A stretch of 50,013 nt of DNA, from contig DASRPD010000035.1 in the NCBI GenBank assembly GCA_035646535.1, positions 1 through 50,013 of the forward strand, given 5' to 3'. Made by a program: the position numbers and the translations under genes. Source of the DNA: DASRPD01 sp035646535 (lineage in GTDB: Bacteria; Actinomycetota; Acidimicrobiia; IMCC26256; JANYLB01). Shown one piece after another: positions 7,894-15,402 of the stretch (its first letter is position 1; every line of letters begins with the position of its first letter). A model generated the notes under the pieces. That model was not told the DNA's origin and searched no databases. It saw only the letters and a program-made list of their open reading frames with translations.

Positions 7894-8313
7894 ATGGCCG
7901 AACCCACGAACGACGTGTGGATCCCGTCGCCCGGAGAGCCCTGCTACATCACCGGGCTTGCCGACTGTTTCGAGCTGGCGTTGGCCAGCGGTGACTTCCC
8001 GCCCTTCGAACGGCTGCTCGTTCTGCTGGACGATCAACGGGCCATCCTCGCGATGGTCCCCGAGCCCGACCCGTTCCTCGTCGCGGGCCCGGGTCATGCT
8101 CGGGGGCCTGCGGTCATCCGGCCGGTCGCCGCGACCCTGCTGCTCACCCACGGGAGCGTCGAGATGCCGTCGACCGACCCGATGGAGGTCCACTGGTTCG
8201 CGGTCATGCGAGACTCCCACGCGAGACAGGGCGTCGAGCTGATCGACTGGATCGTCATCGACGTCACCACCGGCAACTACCGCTCCCTGGCGCTGGCCTC
8301 CGATGGCCCGTGA
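7894..8313 (+). CDS. hypothetical protein with faint RadC/JAB-like pattern (139 aa)
   Basis: Start ATG at 7894 (MAEPTNDVW); GGAGGA lies at 7883-7888, and an overlapping ATG at 7889 is out of frame. The order of elements recalls a RadC/JAMM (JAB) domain: FERLLVLLDDQRAILAMV (strand pair), LLLTHGSVEMPSTDP at the place of HNHPSGdptPS-D, and QGVELIDWIVIDVTTGNYRSL at the place of gi-l-DHiIig--yySl. The metal-binding His-x-His is not conserved (THGS), so if related it is a non-catalytic derivative. It is divergent from the 449-aa unknown gene. The RadC relation is a weak inference; otherwise it is an unknown soluble protein. Confidence 0.65.
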   Translation: MAEPTNDVWIPSPGEPCYITGLADCFELALASGDFPPFERLLVLLDDQRAILAMVPEPDPFLVAGPGHARGPAVIRPVAATLLLTHGSVEMPSTDPMEVHWFAVMRDSHARQGVELIDWIVIDVTTGNYRSLALASDGP

Positions 8314-8439
8314 CCGGCGCGCGCCTCGGCATGCCCGTCGTCGAGGGACCGCGCGCTCACAGACCGTCTCGCGGCCGGCAGCGCTCACCGAGACGATCGA
8401 CGGTGACACCGACTCAGTCCACCTGGTAGGACATTGCTC

Positions 8440-9603
8440 ATGACCATCGATGGCTGGACCGCACCGGGTTTCGAGAACGTACGTGAGACCTTCGAGAAGA
8501 ACTTCGCCGAGGGCCTCGAGCTCGGTGCCGCGTTCGCGGCGTACCGCCACGGCAAGCCGGTCGTGGACCTCTGGGGTGGTATCGCCGACGAGGAGACCGG
8601 CCGCGCGTGGGAGGAGGACACGATGATCGTCGTCTTCTCGTCGACCAAGGGCGCCACTGCGATCTGTGCGAACCGGCTCATCCAGGAAGGACGCCTCGAC
8701 ATCGACGCACCGGTCACCGACTACTGGCCCGAGTTCGGCCAGGCGGGCAAGGAGACCATCCCCGTCTCCTACCTGCTCTCGCACGAGGCCGGCCTCGCCT
8801 GGGTCGACGAGCCGCTGTCGCTCGACGACGCGCTGGCGTGGGACCCGATGATCGCCGCGCTCGAACGGCAGGCCCCGAGCTGGGAGCCCGGCACCAAGCA
8901 CGGCTACCACGCGATCACGTTCGGCCACCTCGTCGGCGAGGTCATCCGCCGCGTCACCGGCCACAGCGTCGGCACGTACTTCCGCGAGCTGATCGGCGAT
9001 CCGCTCGGTCTCGACTTCTGGATCGGCCTCCCGGAGGAGCACGAGCATCGGGTCGCGCGTCTCGCCGGCGGCCTGGCGGGAAATGCCGACGACGTGGAGC
9101 CGGCCGTGCGTGACGCGATGGCCGCGTTCATCGGCCCCGACACGATGCTGGGCAAGGCCCTCACCGCTGGTGGCGCGTTCTCCGAGCCCGACCTGTGGAA
9201 CACCCGTGCGTTCCATGCGGCCGAGGTGCCCGCGGCGGGAGGCATCAGCGACGCGCGTTCGCTGGCACGGATGTACGCGGCCACCGTCGCTGAGATCGAC
9301 GGCATCCGCCTGCTCACACCCAACCAGCTCCGCGCCGCTACCACCCAGCGGACGAGCGGGCCGAACGCCGTGTTGCTCGACATGGACATCCAGTTCGGGC
9401 TCGGCTTCATGGTCCCCTCGACCTTGATCCAGCTGGGCGGGCCGCACTCCTTCGGGCACTTCGGGGCCGGCGGCTCGGTTGGCTGGGGTGACCCCGACGG
9501 CGAGCTCGGCTTCGGCTACGTGATGAACCGCATGGATATCGGCGTCGCGGGCGACCAGCGCAGCTTCTCGCTCATCAACGCCTGCTACGACGCGATCGCC
9601 TGA
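8440..9603 (+). CDS. beta-lactamase-fold serine hydrolase / esterase (387 aa)
   Basis: Class C beta-lactamase/EstB-type serine hydrolase, probably an esterase or amidase acting on unknown small esters. The nucleophile motif S67-S-T-K70 (VVFSSTKGA) matches S-x-x-K, and the tyrosine motif is Y156-H-A (HGYHAITFGHLVGE). HFGAGGSVGW near the C-terminus occupies the place of the KTG/HGG box. LSHEAGL and the DPLGLDFWIGLP region are typical of the family. No signal peptide is visible, suggesting a cytoplasmic location. The ATG at 8440 gives MTIDGW; no strong Shine-Dalgarno is seen. It stands alone between the hypothetical gene and the SDR gene. Substrate cannot be told from sequence. Confidence 0.9.
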   Translation: MTIDGWTAPGFENVRETFEKNFAEGLELGAAFAAYRHGKPVVDLWGGIADEETGRAWEEDTMIVVFSSTKGATAICANRLIQEGRLDIDAPVTDYWPEFGQAGKETIPVSYLLSHEAGLAWVDEPLSLDDALAWDPMIAALERQAPSWEPGTKHGYHAITFGHLVGEVIRRVTGHSVGTYFRELIGDPLGLDFWIGLPEEHEHRVARLAGGLAGNADDVEPAVRDAMAAFIGPDTMLGKALTAGGAFSEPDLWNTRAFHAAEVPAAGGISDARSLARMYAATVAEIDGIRLLTPNQLRAATTQRTSGPNAVLLDMDIQFGLGFMVPSTLIQLGGPHSFGHFGAGGSVGWGDPDGELGFGYVMNRMDIGVAGDQRSFSLINACYDAIA

Positions 9604-9640
9604 CCCGCCGGCGCTTCTCGCATACCGGATTCCGGCCCGC

Positions 9641-9646
9641 TAGGTT
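9641..9646 (+). promoter_or_regulatory. -10 box TAGGTT, leaderless-type
   Basis: TAGGTT fits the TAnnnT -10 consensus and ends eight bases before the ATG of the SDR gene. That places the transcription start at or next to the start codon, so the message is probably leaderless. Confidence 0.5.
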
Positions 9647-9654
9647 CGCCCGCC

Positions 9655-10422
9655 ATGACCGACCTGTTCTCCATCGACGGCAAGGTCGCGCTCGTGACCG
9701 GCGGGTCGCGCGGCATCGGGCTCATGATCGCGTCGGGATTCATCGACGCCGGCGTGCGTGTCTACATCTCGTCGCGCAAGGCCGACGTGTGCGACGCGGT
9801 CGCCGCCGAGCTCTCCGAACGCGGCGAAGGCATCGCCCTCCCCGCCGACCTGTCCACCGAAGCCGAGTGCCGCCGCCTCGCCGATGAGATCTCGGCGCGC
9901 GAGGACCACCTCGACATCCTCGTCAACAACGCCGGCGCCACCTGGGGCGCGCCACTGGCCGAGTTCGACGAGGCCGCGTGGGAGCGCGTCCTCTCGCTCA
10001 ACGTCAAGGGCGTGTTCCACCTCACGAAGTTCCTGGTGCCCCTGCTGCAAGCCGCGGGCACGAACAACGAGCCCGCCCGGGTCATCAACATCGGCTCGAT
10101 CGACGGCGTCAGCGTCCCACTCATGGAGACGTACTCGTACTCGGCGTCGAAAGCCGCCGTGCACATGCTCACGCGTCACCTCGCCAAGCAGCTCGCGCCC
10201 CGCATCACCGTGAACGCGATCGCACCCGGTCCGTTCGAGTCGAAGATGATGGCTGCGACGCTCGACGCGTTCGGCGATGAGATCGTGGCCGGTGCGCCAC
10301 TCAAGCGGATCGGACGGCCCGACGACATGGCCGGCACTGCCATCTACCTGGCGTCACGAGCCGGCGCGTACCTCACCGGGGCGATCATCCCCGTCGACGG
10401 CGGCATCGCCACGACCGCGTAG
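9655..10422 (+). CDS. short-chain dehydrogenase/reductase (255 aa)
   Basis: Classical SDR, NAD(P)-dependent, probably reducing or oxidising a carbonyl/hydroxyl group of an acyl or alcohol substrate; close in pattern to the RhlG/FabG-like group. Seen: cofactor motif TGGSRGIG (residues 15-22), NNAG (91-94), catalytic S148 (INIGSID), Y162-x-x-x-K166 (YSYSASK) and the ITVNAIAPGPFESKM segment. The length is standard. Its 3' end overlaps the convergent DUF3054 gene by 69 bases. R19 after the glycine motif favours NADPH, as in many FabG-like enzymes; this is family-level inference. Confidence 0.93.
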   Translation: MTDLFSIDGKVALVTGGSRGIGLMIASGFIDAGVRVYISSRKADVCDAVAAELSERGEGIALPADLSTEAECRRLADEISAREDHLDILVNNAGATWGAPLAEFDEAAWERVLSLNVKGVFHLTKFLVPLLQAAGTNNEPARVINIGSIDGVSVPLMETYSYSASKAAVHMLTRHLAKQLAPRITVNAIAPGPFESKMMAATLDAFGDEIVAGAPLKRIGRPDDMAGTAIYLASRAGAYLTGAIIPVDGGIATTA

Positions 10423-10779
10423 CCGGACCGCGGCCCACGCGACGATCCGCCATCCGAACGTCAACAGTCCGACGAAGACGAACACGACGATCGCGAACGT
10501 GCTCAGCGCCTCCCGACCGGTCAGCACCGCGCGCAGGAAGAGCCCGACGGTGAGGCCACCGGCCCAGGTCGCGACGAGACGCCACCACCGGTGGGTATCA
10601 CGGCGGTAGAGCCCGACGGCCAACGCGACCGCGAACCAACCGACGCCGAATGGCCACGACACGGTGAAGAACCATCCGACCCCACCGTCGAGACCGTGAT
10701 TCCCGCGCCCGGCGAACACGAAGGCTACGAGGCACGCGGCGTCGATGAGCGGCGCGAACTGGCGGATTCGACGAGTCAC
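10354..10779 (-). CDS. DUF3054 membrane protein (141 aa)
   Basis: Small integral membrane protein of the DUF3054 family, common in actinobacteria and haloarchaea, function unknown. About four hydrophobic segments are visible: APLIDAACLVAFVFAG, GWFFTVSWPFGVGWFAVALA, WAGGLTVGLFLRAVL and FAIVVFVFVGLLTFGWRIV. The basic RRDTHRWWRL loop is typical. The start is GTG at 10779 (MTRRIRQ). The last 23 codons overlap the end of the SDR gene in antisense. The C-terminal tail (RLRGRGDAAVDGDDRPG) is polar. Confidence 0.85.
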   Translation of the reverse strand: MTRRIRQFAPLIDAACLVAFVFAGRGNHGLDGGVGWFFTVSWPFGVGWFAVALAVGLYRRDTHRWWRLVATWAGGLTVGLFLRAVLTGREALSTFAIVVFVFVGLLTFGWRIVAWAAVRLRGRGDAAVDGDDRPGEVRAGS

Positions 10780-10857
10780 GAAGCCAGTGTGCCAGCACGC
10801 GTGCCCGGGGTTGAGATCGGCCCGGCGGGCAGACCCGGGATCGACGGGTGTGAACCG

Positions 10858-13131
10858 CTACTGGCGAGCGGCGGCGATGGTGGCGGCGGCCTGCGGGTCG
10901 AAGCGCGACGGCCCCTCGACGGTGACGACCACCCGTTCGATCGTTCCGGTGAACTCGAACGGGGCCTCGTAGTCGTCACAGACCGCCAGGCCCGGGTCGG
11001 TCCCGCAGTACAGCCCGGCGCCGACGAGGTTCCATCGGTTGGGTGTGAACCGGGGGATCTCACCCGTGCCGAGGACGGCACCGTCGGCCACGAGCGTGAC
11101 CGTGCCGCGGTTCTGGCGCGTCCGCTCGAAGCGCATCTCCAGCCGGTGCGGACCGGGCGTGAGCGTGAGCGGCCCGTCGACCCGGGTCCACTCCTTGCCG
11201 ACGAAGTTGTGCACGTACGCGAGCCGGTCACTCTGAACGAAGAACGTGAACCCGCCCTGGAGATTGCCGAGCGAGAGGAGCACTCCCCGGGCGCCGCCGT
11301 CGGGAACGACGACCTCGGCGGCGATGGTGTGGGTGCGGTCGTGCACGTCGATGGTCGCTTCCTCGGGCACCATGCCGGTGTCGGGCCGGTAGACCATCTC
11401 GTCGACGTACGTCGCCGCCACGCGCTCACGCGCCAAGGTGAACTCGGAGAACGGGCGGTTGTCGAGCGGCAGGACCTGGTAGCGGTCGGCCTCGGCCCAC
11501 CAGAGCTCGTCCATCTGCGCGACCCGTTCGGGCTGGGCAGCCGCAAGGTCGTGGCACTCGGACGGGTCCGCGCTGAGGTCGTACAGCTCCCACGGCACCT
11601 GGTCGATCCCGGGCTCGTCCTGTTGGATCGGGTGGTACGTCACCAGCTTCCAGCCGTCGTGGTAGATCGCCCGGCATCCGAGCATCTCGTAGTACTGCGT
11701 GTTACGGGGGCCGGCCGCGTCCGGGTCGGTGAACGTCGCCGCGAAGCTCGCGCCTTCGATCGGGCGTTGGGGTACGCCCCGCACGACCTCGGGCTCGGCC
11801 ACCCCGAGCACCTCGAGCGCGGTGGGTACGAGGTCGATCGCGTGGACATATTGGTGACGGATCGAACCCGGATCGGTGATGCCGGCGGGCCAGTGCACGA
11901 TGAGCGGGTCGGCCACGCCGCCCTCGTGAACCTCGCGCTTCCAGCGGCGGAATGGGGTGTTCCCGGCGACGGTCCAGCCCCACGGGTAGTTGTTGTGCAG
12001 CCGGGGGCCGCCGATCTCGTCGATGCGCGCGACGGCTTCGTCGAGCGGTCGGTCGACGAGGTTCCACGGGCGGGCGTCGTTCACCGAGCCGAGCTTGCCG
12101 CCCTCCGATGACGCGCCGTTGTCGGACGCGAGCACGAGGAGCGTGTTGTCGAGGTCGCCGGTCTCGGCCAGCGCGTCGATGACGCGGCCGATCTGCTCGT
12201 CGGTGTGGGACAGGAACGCGGCGAAGGCTTCCATGAAGCGCGCGTACAGGCGCTGCTCGTCACGGGACAGCTCGTCCCACGCCGGCACCCAATCGGGTCG
12301 GGCCGACAGCTCGGTATGGGCAGGCAGCAGGCCCATCTCCTTCTGACGGGCGATGATCTCGGTGCGGGCGACGTCCCATCCCGCGTCGAATCGCCCCCGG
12401 TAGTGCTCGAGCCAGTGCACCGGCGCCTGGTGCGGTGAGTGGCACGCACCGGTCGCGAAGTACAAGAAGAACGGCTTGTCGGGCTCGGTCGCCCGCAGGT
12501 CGTACACGTCGGTGATGGCGTGGTCGGCAATGTCCTCGGTGAGGTGATAACCGTCCTCGATCGAGCGGGGCTGGGCGACGAAGTGGTTGTCGTGCACGAG
12601 CCACGGCGCGAACTGGTGCGTCTCACCGCCGTGGAAACCGTAGAACCGCTCGAAGCCCCGCCCGAGCGGCCAGTTCGCGCGCGACGCGCCGAGGTTCGTG
12701 TCCTCCTCGGGCACGAGGTGCCACTTGCCGACGGCGTAGGCCGCGAAGCCCTGCTCGACCAGCATGTCGGCCATGAACGCGTTGGTCCGGGGGATGTTCG
12801 CGTCGTAGCCCGGGAAGCCGGTCGCGAGGTCGGTGATGCGGCCCATGCCGTTCGAGTGGTGGTTCCGGCCGGTCATCACACACGAACGGGTGGGCGAGCA
12901 CAGCGCGGTGGTGTGGAAGTTGGCGTAGCGCAACCCTCCGGCCGCGAGCCGGTCCATCACCGGCGTGTCGATGTCGGAGCCGAAGCACCCCAGCTGGGCG
13001 AAGCCGACGTCATCCAACAGGATGAACACCACGTTCGGCGTTCCCACCGCCGGTCGTACCGGAGCCGGCCACCACGGGGTGCTGTCCATGTGGTAGCGAC
13101 CGATCGTGCCCTTGAATGCTCCCGGCTCCAT
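10858..13131 (-). CDS. type I (formylglycine) arylsulfatase (757 aa)
   Basis: Sulfatase hydrolysing sulfate esters. The active-site signature C78-S-P-T-R82 (TTALCSPTRSCVMTGRNHH) is intact; the cysteine would be converted to formylglycine. Metal ligands appear as D40-D41 (FILLDDVGFAQLG) and LVLASDNGASSEGG. GKWHLVPEED and the late beta-rich C-terminal domain match large bacterial arylsulfatases whose N-terminus reads FKG-IGR--STPWWP. The ATG at 13131 keeps that N-terminal motif. TAATCT (13145-13140) lies eight bases upstream, suggesting a leaderless message. No signal peptide is visible. No formylglycine-generating enzyme or sulfate transporter is in the window. Confidence 0.94.
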   Translation of the reverse strand: MEPGAFKGTIGRYHMDSTPWWPAPVRPAVGTPNVVFILLDDVGFAQLGCFGSDIDTPVMDRLAAGGLRYANFHTTALCSPTRSCVMTGRNHHSNGMGRITDLATGFPGYDANIPRTNAFMADMLVEQGFAAYAVGKWHLVPEEDTNLGASRANWPLGRGFERFYGFHGGETHQFAPWLVHDNHFVAQPRSIEDGYHLTEDIADHAITDVYDLRATEPDKPFFLYFATGACHSPHQAPVHWLEHYRGRFDAGWDVARTEIIARQKEMGLLPAHTELSARPDWVPAWDELSRDEQRLYARFMEAFAAFLSHTDEQIGRVIDALAETGDLDNTLLVLASDNGASSEGGKLGSVNDARPWNLVDRPLDEAVARIDEIGGPRLHNNYPWGWTVAGNTPFRRWKREVHEGGVADPLIVHWPAGITDPGSIRHQYVHAIDLVPTALEVLGVAEPEVVRGVPQRPIEGASFAATFTDPDAAGPRNTQYYEMLGCRAIYHDGWKLVTYHPIQQDEPGIDQVPWELYDLSADPSECHDLAAAQPERVAQMDELWWAEADRYQVLPLDNRPFSEFTLARERVAATYVDEMVYRPDTGMVPEEATIDVHDRTHTIAAEVVVPDGGARGVLLSLGNLQGGFTFFVQSDRLAYVHNFVGKEWTRVDGPLTLTPGPHRLEMRFERTRQNRGTVTLVADGAVLGTGEIPRFTPNRWNLVGAGLYCGTDPGLAVCDDYEAPFEFTGTIERVVVTVEGPSRFDPQAAATIAAARQ

Positions 13132-13139
13132 GGCGGCGC

Positions 13140-13145
13140 AGATTA
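13140..13145 (-). promoter_or_regulatory. -10 box TAATCT, leaderless-type
   Basis: On the minus strand TAATCT ends eight bases before the ATG at 13131 of the arylsulfatase gene. This fits TAnnnT with transcription starting at the start codon. Confidence 0.4.
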
Positions 13146-13218
13146 TGTGCTCAGCCGCGACGCCCGACAGTTGACGGACGCGCCGGCGCGCCGGCACGCC
13201 CGTCGGGGGTTGGCCGGC

Positions 13219-13992
13219 TCAGCCCAGGGTGACGAGACCGTCGAGGCCGACCGCGTCGAGCGCGTCGGAAAGACGCGCGGTGAGCAGCTCGAAACGGTCG
13301 AAGACCAACAGGAGACCGAACACGAACAAGAATGCGGCCGAGACCAGCGTGATCGTCCGGGCGTGGCGGCGCACGAACGCGAGCGGACCGGCGAGGCGTC
13401 CGAGCGCAAGGCCGACGAGCAGGAAGGGCACCCCGAGGCCGATCGAGTAGGCGACCAGCAGCGATGCGCCGCGCAGCTCGTCGCCGGTCTGGGCGGCGAC
13501 GCCGAGGACGGCGGCCAGCACCGGGCCGATGCACGGCGTCCACGCCAGACCGAACGCCACGCCCGCGACCGGTGCCGCGAAGGGCCCGAACCGCTCGAGG
13601 TGGGGGTGAAAGCGCGCCTCGGGGTACAGCGCGGGGGCGCGCACGAGCTGCGAGCCGGCCAGGTAGAGCGCCATGGCGATGACGAGCACACCGGACACTC
13701 GGGTGAGCGTCGCCTGGTTCCGCAACACGGTCTGGCCGAGCGCGGTCGAGATGAGCCCGAGAGCCACGAACACCACGGTGAATCCGGCGACGAAGAGGCA
13801 CGTCTCGATCGTGATCCGCCGTAGTTGGTCACCGGTTCGGCCGGTCTCGGCCAGCTCACCCACCGACAGGCCGGTGATGAGGCTCAGGTAGGCCGGCACG
13901 ATCGGCAACACGCACGGCGACAGGAACGACACGATCCCGCCACCGAACGCGATGAGCAGGTTGATGTTCTGTTGGGAGATCTCGGCCAGCAC
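13219..13992 (-). CDS. ccdA: CcdA-type cytochrome c biogenesis / thiol-disulfide membrane transporter (257 aa)
   Basis: Integral membrane protein of the DsbD/CcdA family that passes reducing equivalents across the cytoplasmic membrane to extracytoplasmic thioredoxin-like proteins, for example in cytochrome c maturation. The two redox cysteines are in conserved contexts: FLSPCVLPIVPAYLSLITG (about residue 27) and LAWTPCIGPVLAAVLG (about residue 150). Six hydrophobic segments can be counted, as usual. The start is GTG at 13992, with TACCAT nine bases upstream as a possible -10. No ResB/ResC or TlpA partner lies beside it; the arylsulfatase downstream is probably unrelated in function. Confidence 0.9.
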   Translation of the reverse strand: MLAEISQQNINLLIAFGGGIVSFLSPCVLPIVPAYLSLITGLSVGELAETGRTGDQLRRITIETCLFVAGFTVVFVALGLISTALGQTVLRNQATLTRVSGVLVIAMALYLAGSQLVRAPALYPEARFHPHLERFGPFAAPVAGVAFGLAWTPCIGPVLAAVLGVAAQTGDELRGASLLVAYSIGLGVPFLLVGLALGRLAGPLAFVRRHARTITLVSAAFLFVFGLLLVFDRFELLTARLSDALDAVGLDGLVTLG

Positions 13993-14275
13993 CAGTCCGC
14001 GATGGTACGGGGCCGTGCTCGATCTCCCGACTCGGGCCGGCGCCGGCGGTGGTCGCCGAGGGGTCGCCGAGGGGACGACGAGGGGACGACGACCTGCGAC
14101 ATTTCACAGGTTCACGAAGTATCTCGGAACTGTCGCCAAAGAGTGGGCAACTCGCCCTTCACCGGCACACGAAACATTGATCCAATCCGGATGCGGTCTG
14201 CATGGACTGGTCGCACGGTGTCATCTCGGCCCGCCAATGGGCTCGGACGCCGGTCCAACGATGAAGGGAGTCCCA

Positions 14276-15187
14276 TTGGCACACAGGAAGCACGTCAGCA
14301 CCAAGGTGGGTGCGCTGCTGTTCGCGGCCGGATTGCCACTCGGCCTGTTCGCCGCATCGGCGGCAGCCGACGTTCTCGAGCTCGCTCCGGTCGGCGGCGA
14401 CCACGGCGGCCACGGCGGCAGTGACATCAACAACGACAACCTCGCGGACGCGTACATCACCCAGGACAGCTGGGTACGCACCAAGGGCGCGGCCGCCTCG
14501 AACAGCGGCTTCAACTTCACCGCCTCCGGTGTCGGCGGCCACAACGGGACGGACCAGAGCTGTCTCGCGTACGCGGCCGACGGCAACATCTCCGGCGCCA
14601 GCCACGACGCGCACGCCGGCAACCTGGGCGGCCTATGCGACAACGACGCGACGTCCGCCAACAACGGCACCAGCACCGCGTCGATCGGGACGGGCCCGGC
14701 CACGGCGAACAACTCGGCGACCACAACGGTGACCCAGAACAACTCTGGCGGTGTGACCGTCGACCAGACGGCGGACGCCACCGACATCCACACGGACAAG
14801 GGCAACATCAACAACATCAACACGGCCACGTTGATGGTGGCCCAGAACAGCGGCGTGTCGACCCACGGCTACGCGGTGGCCAACAGCGGTGGCAACGCGG
14901 CCGTCTCGGGCGTGTACGGCGGCAACTGGACCCACCAGGCTGCTGACAGCACCGCCACCAACGGCGACATCACGCCCGGCGAACCCGGCGCCCACGACCT
15001 GACCACCGGCAACACGGGTGGGACGGCGGCGAACGCCGCATCGTCGACGAACACCGGGGTGAGCACGGCGTCGGTCAACACCGGCGCCGCGACGGCGTCC
15101 AACTCCTCCACCACGACGGTCAGCCAGACCAACAGCGGTGGCGTGAGCGGGACCCAGAGCGCCACGGCGTCAGACATCCACAGCTAG
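14276..15187 (+). CDS. secreted Asn/Thr/Ser/Gly-rich repeat protein (303 aa)
   Basis: Signal peptide MAHRKHVSTKVGALLFAAG followed by a hydrophobic core and AASAAA cleavage region, then a low-complexity exported domain. It contains an internal duplication: the first unit ends with STASIGTGPATANNSATTTV then TQNNSGGVTVDQTADATDIH, the second with STASVNTGAATASNSSTTTV then SQTNSGGVSGTQSATASDIH. Regular N/Q/T/S ladders suggest a beta-solenoid or amyloid-like fold. The TTG at 14276 is preferred: AAGGGAG lies six bases upstream and it gives a clean signal peptide; the in-frame ATG at 14261 overlaps that Shine-Dalgarno. A strong terminator follows. It shares the ANSGGN-type motif with the larger gene downstream. 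No anchor is visible, so it is probably released or co-assembled. Function unknown. Confidence 0.8.
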   Translation: MAHRKHVSTKVGALLFAAGLPLGLFAASAAADVLELAPVGGDHGGHGGSDINNDNLADAYITQDSWVRTKGAAASNSGFNFTASGVGGHNGTDQSCLAYAADGNISGASHDAHAGNLGGLCDNDATSANNGTSTASIGTGPATANNSATTTVTQNNSGGVTVDQTADATDIHTDKGNINNINTATLMVAQNSGVSTHGYAVANSGGNAAVSGVYGGNWTHQAADSTATNGDITPGEPGAHDLTTGNTGGTAANAASSTNTGVSTASVNTGAATASNSSTTTVSQTNSGGVSGTQSATASDIHS

Positions 15188-15227
15188 TCAGGCCGCCGGA
15201 TCACCGGCAGCCAACCGGACAGGAGCT

Positions 15228-15258
15228 ACCGGGCGGGGACGGATCGTCCCCGCCCGGT
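15228..15258 (+). terminator. strong intrinsic-type terminator hairpin
   Basis: Perfect 13-base-pair stem: ACCGGGCGGGGAC (15228-15240), loop GGATC, GTCCCCGCCCGGT (15246-15258), followed by TGTTCAT. It lies 40 bases after the first repeat-protein gene and separates its transcription from the second. Confidence 0.88.
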
Positions 15259-15402
15259 TGTTCATCCGATGTGGGTGATCTGGCCCATGTCGGAGGTCAC
15301 GAACCGCGGCAATCCCGCGGCCCCTCGCACGCTCGATCGACGACGACTCACCGGTCCGTCGATCGGTGACGCGAAGAGCCACGCGGTACAGGGGAACCAC
15401 CC

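Noticed and set aside
7894..8313. Active RadC/JAMM metalloprotease
   Set aside because: The metal-binding His-x-His pair is not present, so only a weak fold-level resemblance was kept.
10591..12111. Plus-strand frame of about 500 codons opposite the arylsulfatase
   Set aside because: The opposite strand encodes an intact sulfatase with CSPTR; the plus frame has shadow-like composition (Val/Glu/Arg runs) and no motif.
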